DNA from: Planctomycetota bacterium
GTDB lineage: Bacteria; Planctomycetota; UBA1135; GCA-002686595
Reading direction: 5' to 3'
DNA length: 53,589 nt
NCBI GenBank assembly: GCA_026692665.1
Contig: JAPLOF010000032.1
Span: 1-53,589, forward strand
The notes below the pieces were generated by a model. That model saw only the letters and a program-made list of their open reading frames with translations, made no database searches and was not told the origin of the DNA. A program made the position numbers and the translations under genes. Positions within the stretch are counted from its first letter, which is position 1, and each line of letters begins with the position of its first letter. Of the stretch, positions 46,810 through 53,589 are shown piece by piece.

Positions 46810-47952
46810 ATGGACTTTGGTCTCGACGAGGAACTCACGCTGGTTCGCGACATGGCGCGCAGCTTCGCGGACACGGAGCTGATGCCGCGCGCGACGAAGC
46901 ACGACCGGCAGGGCACGCTGGACCGCGAGGTCTTCGCGCTGATGAAGGACCTCGGCCTTTGGGGTCTCACGATCCCCGAGGAGTACGGTGGCGCGGGCCT
47001 GGGCAACCAGGCGCTCGCGGTCGTGCTCGAGGAGATCAACCGCGCCTGCGCATCGACGGGCGTGACCCTCTCCGTGCACAACAGCCTGATCGGCGCACCG
47101 CTGCGCAAGTTCGGCACCGAGGCGCAGAAGCGCGAGTGGCTCCCGAAGCTCGCAACGGGCGAGGTGATCGGCGCCTACTGCCTGACCGAGCCCAACGCCG
47201 GCTCCGACGCGGCTTCGCTGCGCACGACAGCGCGACTCGACGGCGACCATTTCGTGGTGGACGGAACGAAGGTCTGGGTCACGAACGGCGGCTGGGCCGG
47301 CGTGTTCCTGGCCTATGTGCGCACCGAGCCGGGCACTTCGCGCGCCAAGGGCGTCAGTGCACTCTTGATCCCCGCGAACCTGCCCGGCATCCGTGTCGGC
47401 AAGCCGGAGAAGAAGTGCGGCATCCGCGGCAGCTCGACCACCGAGGTCGAGTTCTCGGGCGTGCGCGTGCCCAAGGCGAACCTGCTCGGCACGCTGCACG
47501 ACGGCTTCAAGATCGCGATGGACACGCTCGACGGCGGGCGCATCGGCATTGCGTCACAGGCCGTCGGCATCGGCCGCGCCTGCCTCGAGGCCGCGGTGAA
47601 GTACAGCAAGGAGCGCGAGCAGTTCGGCAAGCCGATCGGCGAGTTCCAGGCGATCCAGTGGAAGCTCGCCGACATGGCCACGCGCATCGACGCCTCGCGC
47701 CTGCTCGTGCAGAAGGCCGCCTGGATGCGCGACCGCGGCGAGCGCTGCTCGCAGCAGGCCGCCGAAGCCAAGCTCTTCGCCAGCCAGACGGCCAACTTCT
47801 GCGCCGACGAGTGCCTGCAGATCCACGGCGGCGCCGGCTACACCGACCACTTCCACGTCGAACGCCTGTTCCGCGACGCCCGGATCACCGAGATCTACGA
47901 GGGCGCCACCGACATCCAACGGATCGTGATCGCCCGCGCCGTGACGGCCTGA
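46810..47952 (+). CDS. Short-chain acyl-CoA dehydrogenase
   Basis: A 380-residue acyl-CoA dehydrogenase that oxidises an acyl-CoA to the enoyl-CoA using FAD. The family blocks are IPEEYGGAGLG, the FAD-binding CLTEPNAGSDAASL, WVTNGG, KCGIRGSSTTEVEF, QFGKPIGEFQAIQ and ITEIYEGATDIQR. The glutamate in the last block (Glu364) aligns with the catalytic base of short-chain dehydrogenases. The ATG at 46810 follows the hbd stop by 12 bp. With the other genes it likely acts on butyryl-CoA or isobutyryl-CoA. Confidence 0.94.
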   Translation: MDFGLDEELTLVRDMARSFADTELMPRATKHDRQGTLDREVFALMKDLGLWGLTIPEEYGGAGLGNQALAVVLEEINRACASTGVTLSVHNSLIGAPLRKFGTEAQKREWLPKLATGEVIGAYCLTEPNAGSDAASLRTTARLDGDHFVVDGTKVWVTNGGWAGVFLAYVRTEPGTSRAKGVSALLIPANLPGIRVGKPEKKCGIRGSSTTEVEFSGVRVPKANLLGTLHDGFKIAMDTLDGGRIGIASQAVGIGRACLEAAVKYSKEREQFGKPIGEFQAIQWKLADMATRIDASRLLVQKAAWMRDRGERCSQQAAEAKLFASQTANFCADECLQIHGGAGYTDHFHVERLFRDARITEIYEGATDIQRIVIARAVTA

Positions 47953-47963
47953 ACTCCTCCGCC

Positions 47964-48265
47964 CGGTGCCTGGCTAACTTGCAGCGAGTTCGTTTCCGGG
48001 GAATCCTCCGGCAACCCCGTAGACTTCCCCAATGACCACGATCGCGAACGGCATCGTTCACCAGCGCGAAGACCCCGAGCTCCGGCGCCACCGGACGGAG
48101 GTGCTCGCGAAGAGCCGCGTCTGGCGCATCGTGACCACGCTGGCCGCACTCGCGACCGTAGTGTGGGCGGTCAGGATCCTCACCCAGCTCTTCTTCGGGT
48201 GATGCGCGCCGGACCGCGCGTCGTTCTCCCCACTCTCGAACCCCCGGGAAGTTAGCCAGGCACCG
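47964..48265. repeat. 17-bp inverted repeats bracketing a small open frame
   Basis: CGGTGCCTGGCTAACTT at 47964-47980 is the exact reverse complement of 48249-48265. The 302-bp segment between acyl-CoA dehydrogenase and meaB contains one small frame (48032-48202). The right repeat ends 0 bp before the ATG of meaB. It looks like a small mobile cassette or a repeat pair; no transposase or target duplication is visible. A GGTGCCTGG core is typical of some intergenic repeats in related genomes (recalled). Confidence 0.6.
48032..48202 (+). CDS. Small membrane protein (56 residues)
   Basis: An ATG at 48032 opens a 56-residue frame with a charged N-terminus (HQREDPELRRHRTEV) and one hydrophobic helix (IVTTLAALATVVWAVRIL), ending QLFFG. 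Codon use follows the local G/C third-position pattern, so it may be real, but length gives weak statistics. It sits wholly inside the 17-bp inverted-repeat pair. No family is recognised. Ribosome binding is not obvious. Confidence 0.45.
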   Translation: MTTIANGIVHQREDPELRRHRTEVLAKSRVWRIVTTLAALATVVWAVRILTQLFFG

Positions 48266-49222
48266 ATGAGCGAAGTTCGCGATCTCGCGGCGCGGTTCCG
48301 CGCGGGCCACAAGGCGGCGCTCGCGCGTGCGATCTCGTGGGCGGAGAACGGGGATCCGTCGTACCCGGAGTTCCTGCGCTCGGTGTACGCGTCGGTGGGG
48401 CGCGCGTGGCGCACCGGCATCACCGGGCCGCCGGGTGCCGGGAAGAGCACGCTCGTCAACGAGTTGGCGAAGAATCTGCGCGCCCGCGATCGGACGGTGG
48501 GCATCCTGGCCGTCGATCCTTCGAGTCCCATCAGCGGCGGCGCGCTCCTCGGCGACCGCATCCGCATGGAGGAGCGCACGAGCGACGCCGGCGTCTACAT
48601 CCGCTCGATGGCGAGCCGCGGCGGCCACGGAGGCCTGTCGCGCGCGTCGTCCGACGCGTGCGACGTCATCGACGCGTTCGGGATCGACGAGGTGTTGCTC
48701 GAGACCGTCGGCGTCGGCCAGGCGGAGTACGACGTCGTCTCCGCGACGGACACCGTGGTCGTCGTGCTCTGCCCCGGCGCGGGCGACGGCATCCAGGCCA
48801 TGAAGGCCGGGATCCTCGAGGTCGCCGACGTGCTCGTGGTGAACAAGGTGGACCTGCCCGGATCCGACCGCCTGTTGATGGACCTCGAGGAATCCGCGCA
48901 CATCCGTCACGCGGGGACCGGCCGCTGGATCCCGCCGGTCGTGGGCTGCAGCGCGGGGAAGTCGCAGGGGATCGATGAAGTCCTCGCCGCCATGGATAGC
49001 CATCGCGATCACCTGCGCGCGACAGGCCTCGCCGCGGTCCGCGCCGCGAAGCGCGTGGCCCAGGTGCAGCGCGTGCTGCACGAGCGGCTCGCGGTCCAGC
49101 TGTGGGGGGCCGGCGGCCAGGGCGAGCGGGTGCGCGCGCTGCTCGAAGCGGGCCGCACTCCGTACGACGTCGTCGACGAACTCGCCGAGCACTTCACCTC
49201 GGCGCTGCGCTCGCGAGCGTGA
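48266..49222 (+). CDS. meaB: MeaB-family GTPase (B12 mutase chaperone)
   Basis: A 318-residue P-loop GTPase. Walker A is GPPGAGKST (54-62), then VDPSSPISGGALLGDRIRM and SMASRGGHGGLS. Switch regions (ETVGVGQAEYDV) and the NKVD specificity motif are visible. MeaB proteins guard and reload adenosylcobalamin in acyl-CoA mutases. The mutase genes lie downstream (50102 and 51781), so it probably serves them. The ATG follows directly after the right inverted repeat, with no clear Shine-Dalgarno. Confidence 0.95.
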   Translation: MSEVRDLAARFRAGHKAALARAISWAENGDPSYPEFLRSVYASVGRAWRTGITGPPGAGKSTLVNELAKNLRARDRTVGILAVDPSSPISGGALLGDRIRMEERTSDAGVYIRSMASRGGHGGLSRASSDACDVIDAFGIDEVLLETVGVGQAEYDVVSATDTVVVVLCPGAGDGIQAMKAGILEVADVLVVNKVDLPGSDRLLMDLEESAHIRHAGTGRWIPPVVGCSAGKSQGIDEVLAAMDSHRDHLRATGLAAVRAAKRVAQVQRVLHERLAVQLWGAGGQGERVRALLEAGRTPYDVVDELAEHFTSALRSRA

Positions 49223-49354
49223 TTCGGGCGCGTCAGCGTGCCGCGTCGGGCGCAGTGACCGCCTCGAGCGCGCGACCGTACGAACAACGCCGGGTTCCGC
49301 ACCTGCGCCGTGGTCCGTAGACTCCGCCGCAGGTCCAACGAAAGGAGCCTCCCC

Positions 49355-49918
49355 ATGAACGCTCGAATCTCGATCGCGATCGCGGCCCTCTCCCTCCTCG
49401 CGGGGTGCAAGTCGCAGGAGCCCGTCTCCGGATCCGTGCAGGACGTGGTCGAGGTGTGCGCGACCGTCACCGCCGTCGACCTGCCCCATCGCCTCCTGAC
49501 CCTGAAGGGCCAGGAAGGCGTCGAGGTGGTCGTCGAGGCCGGTCCGGCCGTGCAGAACCTGGGCCAGGTCCACGTGGGCGACACGGTCGCCGTCTCGTAC
49601 ACCGCGGCGGTCTCCTGGCGGGTGCGGTCGCCCGGCGAGGGTGGGCCCGGCATCACCACCCGCGCCGGCGTCGAGAAGGCCAAGCCCGGCGAGAAGCCCG
49701 CGGCCTCCGTCGGCGGCTCCGTGACGCTCACCGCCACGATCACCGCGATCGACCCGGCCGAGGGGACGGTGGCTCTCACGGGGCCGGCCGGCAACACCGT
49801 CGTGCTCCAGCCCCGCGATCCGGCGAACCTCCACAAGGTGAAGGTCGGCGAGCTCGTCGACATCACCTACAGCGAGGCGCTGGCGGCCTCGGTGCGACCG
49901 GTCGCGAAGCCCAAGTAG
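49355..49918 (+). CDS. Lipoprotein with two tandem beta-domain repeats
   Basis: A 187-residue lipoprotein. AAAGGAG lies 7 bp before the ATG at 49355, and the signal ends in the lipobox LAG-C18. Two copies of one module follow: VTAVDLPHRLLTLKG…VHVGDTVAVSYTAA and ITAIDPAEGTVALTG…VKVGELVDITYSEA, each about 55 residues and probably OB-like. They are separated by a Gly/Lys-rich linker. Function is unknown. It lies between meaB and the mutase on the same strand, but gaps of 132 and 183 bp suggest its own expression. Confidence 0.85.
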   Translation: MNARISIAIAALSLLAGCKSQEPVSGSVQDVVEVCATVTAVDLPHRLLTLKGQEGVEVVVEAGPAVQNLGQVHVGDTVAVSYTAAVSWRVRSPGEGGPGITTRAGVEKAKPGEKPAASVGGSVTLTATITAIDPAEGTVALTGPAGNTVVLQPRDPANLHKVKVGELVDITYSEALAASVRPVAKPK

Positions 49919-50101
49919 GTCCGCGGAGCACGGTCTCGCGCGCGGTGGGCCCGCGCGTGGGGCGGCCGCCGGGGCCCGCGAACGAAGAGAGTGCGCCGAG
50001 GAGCGTGCTGGATGGAACTCGGGCACCGTATACTGGGCGGTTGAGGTCACCCAGCCCACCGCGCGCGCGGCCGGTGGGTGCCCGACCGGAGCCCACCCCG
50101 C
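49919..50101. promoter_or_regulatory. Candidate promoter region upstream of the mutase gene
   Basis: This 183-bp gap holds a TATACT hexamer (50029-50034) that resembles a -10 box, but the -35 position 17 bp upstream reads TGCTGG, which is weak. GC-rich dyads (GCGCGCGGTGGGCCCGCGCG near 49935, GCCCACCGCGCGCGCGGCCGGTGGG near 50055) could fold at the mRNA 5' end. Confidence 0.3.
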
Positions 50102-51763
<1,662 letters not shown>

Positions 51764-51780
51764 GACGAATGGGATCCACG

Positions 51781-52197
51781 ATGACCGAACAGAAGATCCG
51801 CGTGCTCGTCGCGAAGCCGGGCCTCGACGGCCACGACCGCGGCGCCAAGACCGTCGCCTCCATCCTGCGCGACCGCGGGATGGAGGTGATCTACACCGGG
51901 CTCCACCAGACGCCGGAGATGATCGCCGAGGCGGCGACGCAGGAGGACGTCGACGTGGTGGGCCTGTCGATCCTGTCGGGCGCGCACATGGAGCTCTTCC
52001 CGCGCGTGCGGGCCGAGCTCGTGAAGCGCGGCATGGGCCACGTGCTGCTCGTCGGCGGGGGCATCATCCCGAACGACGACATGAAGAAGCTCGAGGCGGA
52101 TGGCTTCGCGAAGCTCTTCGGCCCCGGCACTCGCACCGACGACATCGGCGTGTACATCGAGACCGAGATGAAGAAGCGCCGCGCCCACAGCGCCTGA
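51781..52197 (+). CDS. icmB: B12-binding small subunit of acyl-CoA mutase (IcmB-like)
   Basis: A 138-residue cobalamin-binding domain. The DxHxxG motif is D16-G-H18-D-R-G21 (His18 replaces the lower axial ligand), followed by GLSILSGAH and [10 protein letters not shown], as in B12 domains. The ATG at 51781 is preferred; an ATG at 51769 in frame gives four more residues. It starts 17 bp after the large-subunit stop, so the two form a complex. The length matches the known IcmB (about 136 residues). Confidence 0.93.
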   Translation: MTEQKIRVLVAKPGLDGHDRGAKTVASILRDRGMEVIYTGLHQTPEMIAEAATQEDVDVVGLSILSGAHMELFPRVRAELVKRGMGHVLLVGGGIIPNDDMKKLEADGFAKLFGPGTRTDDIGVYIETEMKKRRAHSA

Positions 52198-52208
52198 GGA
52201 GCTGCACC

Positions 52209-52520
52209 ATGGCCGAACGCGAGATCCTGAACATCGACGAGGCCGCCGAGTTGCTCGGCGTCTCGGTCAAGACCTTCAACAAGGTCCTGCATTCCGAGGA
52301 CCTGCCGGCGCGCAAGATCGGGCGCGAGTGGAAGTTCTCGCGCGCCGCCCTGATCGCCTGGGTGGGGAGCGGCAAGAGTCGGCAGTTCTATCGGGAATCC
52401 GAACACGACACCTCGGACGAAGAGATCGTGCCGGCGCCGCGCGCCGCGCGACTGCCCGAGAACGGGACTGCCGACCGGCCGCGCGCCCGCCGCACGGCTG
52501 GCTGGCAGATCGAGGACTGA
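52209..52520 (+). CDS. Helix-turn-helix (excisionase/MerR-like) DNA-binding protein
   Basis: A 103-residue protein. Residues 6-55 form the winged-helix excisionase-type motif (NIDEAAELLGVSVKTFNKVLHSEDLPARKIGREWKFSRAALIAWV). The C-terminal 48 residues are charged and low-complexity (ESEHDTSDEEIV). The GAGGAGCTGC before the ATG at 52209 provides a Shine-Dalgarno. It is 11 bp after icmB, so a local regulator of the acyl-CoA cluster is likely, but its binding site is not visible. Confidence 0.88.
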   Translation: MAEREILNIDEAAELLGVSVKTFNKVLHSEDLPARKIGREWKFSRAALIAWVGSGKSRQFYRESEHDTSDEEIVPAPRAARLPENGTADRPRARRTAGWQIED

Positions 52521-52530
52521 ACGTACACCC

Positions 52531-53589
52531 ATGCAGACCGAAGCACAGAGCACCTACACGCTCCCCGCGATCCAGCACGCGTTCGACCTCACGCAGGATC
52601 AGCAGATGATCCGCGACACCGTGCGCGAGTTCGCGCGGGCGGAGGTCGAGCCGCTGGCGCACGAGATCGACGAGAACCACCGTTTCCCGATGGAGACGTG
52701 GCGGAAGATCGTCGACATGGGCCTGCCCGGGATCCCGTTCCCCGAGGAGTACGGCGGCAGCAACGGCGGGACGCTGGCGTACTGCATCGCGGTCGAGGAG
52801 CTGAGCCGCGTGTGCGGCTCGACGGGCCTGACGCTCGCCGCGCACTGCTCGCTGGGCACGTACCCGATCTACAAATGGGGCAGCGAGAAGCTGCGCAAGG
52901 CCTACGTCCCGAAGCTGATCGCGGGCGAGTACATGGGCGCGTACGGCTTGACCGAACCGAACGCGGGCTCGGACTCCGGCGGCACGCAGACGACCGCACG
53001 GCTCGCGGGCGATCACTACGTGCTGAACGGCGCGAAGTGCTTCATCACGAACGCGAATCACGCCGGCACGTTCATCTGCACGGCGGTGACGCACCCGGAA
53101 CTCGGACCGAAGGGCATCAGCGCCTTCGTCGTCCCGCGCGACACGCCCGGATTCCGCGTCGAGAAGGGCGAGGAGAAGCTCGGGATGCGCGGCAGCGACT
53201 GGGCCAGCCTCGTGTTCCAGGACGCCAAGATCCCGCGCGACCACCTGCTCGGGCCCGAGGGCGAGGGCTTCAAGACGTTCATGAAGACGCTCGAAGGCGG
53301 GCGCATCTCGATCGGCGCGCTGAGCCTCGGTATCGCTCAGGGCGCGCTGGACGTCGCGGCGAAGTATGCGCAGGAACGGGAGGCGTTCGGCAAGAAGCTC
53401 TCCGACCAGCAGGCGGTGCAGTTCAAACTCGCGAACATGGCGCTCGACGTGGATGCGGCGCGGCACCTCGTCTACCACGCGGCACGGTTGAAGGACGCGG
53501 ATCAGGTCTACGGGCGCGAGGCCGCGATGGCGAAGCTCTTCGCGTCGGAAGCGGCGATGCGTTGCACGTACGAGGCGATCCAGATCCAC
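52531..53589 (+). CDS. Acyl-CoA dehydrogenase, C-terminus beyond the window
   Basis: The frame starts at the ATG at 52531 and is open to the window edge (353 codons seen). It has the family blocks IPFPEEYGGSNGG, GLTEPNAGSDSGGTQTTARL, CFITNANHAG, KLGMRGSDWASLVF and QEREAFGKKLSDQQAVQFK. The catalytic-Glu block YEGT/A lies past the edge. It differs from the first acyl-CoA dehydrogenase (46810) and may act on isobutyryl-CoA or another branched acyl-CoA; this is inference from context. Confidence 0.92.
   Translation, partial: MQTEAQSTYTLPAIQHAFDLTQDQQMIRDTVREFARAEVEPLAHEIDENHRFPMETWRKIVDMGLPGIPFPEEYGGSNGGTLAYCIAVEELSRVCGSTGLTLAAHCSLGTYPIYKWGSEKLRKAYVPKLIAGEYMGAYGLTEPNAGSDSGGTQTTARLAGDHYVLNGAKCFITNANHAGTFICTAVTHPELGPKGISAFVVPRDTPGFRVEKGEEKLGMRGSDWASLVFQDAKIPRDHLLGPEGEGFKTFMKTLEGGRISIGALSLGIAQGALDVAAKYAQEREAFGKKLSDQQAVQFKLANMALDVDAARHLVYHAARLKDADQVYGREAAMAKLFASEAAMRCTYEAIQIH

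Noticed and set aside
50029..50034. TATACT as a confident sigma-70 promoter
   Set aside because: The -35 position is a poor match, so it is kept only as a low-confidence candidate.

Overview
This window is very G+C-rich and strongly third-position biased. It looks like a chromosomal segment of a planctomycete or a close PVC-superphylum relative; this is inference from gene content. The pointers are a PVC-type dehydrogenase/haem-binding lipoprotein, an FG-GAP/VCBS protein, very long TPR-CHAT proteins, ECF sigma factors including one fused to a large C-terminal extension, many lipoproteins and signal-peptide proteins of unknown role, GlnRS, and frequent starts without a clear Shine-Dalgarno. 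I saw no rRNA, tRNA, CRISPR array, transposase or phage gene.

Layout. 1-4.1 kb: an edge-truncated secreted repeat protein, a Tat-type lipoprotein amine oxidase, a 167-bp element with perfect 30-bp inverted ends, and a gene that seems to have lost its 5' end at that element. 4.1-6.4 kb: a cobalamin/siderophore-type substrate-binding lipoprotein overlapping a histidine-phosphatase/NadR-like ATPase fusion. 6.4-9.5 kb: a polytopic membrane protein overlapping a methyltransferase-APH-kinase fusion. 9.5-12.3 kb: an ECF sigma factor continuing through a membrane helix into about 680 residues of Ig/carboxypeptidase-regulatory-like repeats. 12.3-13.6 kb: 6-phosphofructokinase. 13.8-28.3 kb: three TPR-CHAT genes. 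One is an orphan behind a 39-bp-stem palindrome. One lies in an ECF sigma-anti-sigma-CHAT operon and is frameshifted and internally deleted. One sits between glnS and an M17 aminopeptidase. An HDOD gene diverges from the sigma operon.

30-38.9 kb: an AbiEii-like nucleotidyltransferase with a small overlapping partner, an M20 amidohydrolase, a stand-alone multi-pass membrane protein, a GMC oxidoreductase/Rossmann oxidoreductase pair, a VOC/HAD pair, a DUF1801-like protein and the FG-GAP protein. 39-44.4 kb: the PVC-type dehydrogenase-cytochrome, an HELAH metallopeptidase and a membrane-anchored Ig-like protein.

44.7-53.6 kb: a co-directional acyl-CoA cluster holding thiolase, 3-hydroxybutyryl-CoA dehydrogenase, acyl-CoA dehydrogenase, MeaB GTPase, a split B12 mutase, a small helix-turn-helix protein and a second acyl-CoA dehydrogenase that runs off the window. 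The mutase has Phe and Gln where methylmalonyl-CoA mutase has Tyr89 and Arg207. That is the isobutyryl-CoA mutase signature, so the cluster probably links butyryl-CoA and isobutyryl-CoA metabolism rather than propionate. The most system-like features are the CHAT loci, the single-chain ECF/extracellular-repeat protein and the small palindrome-bounded elements.
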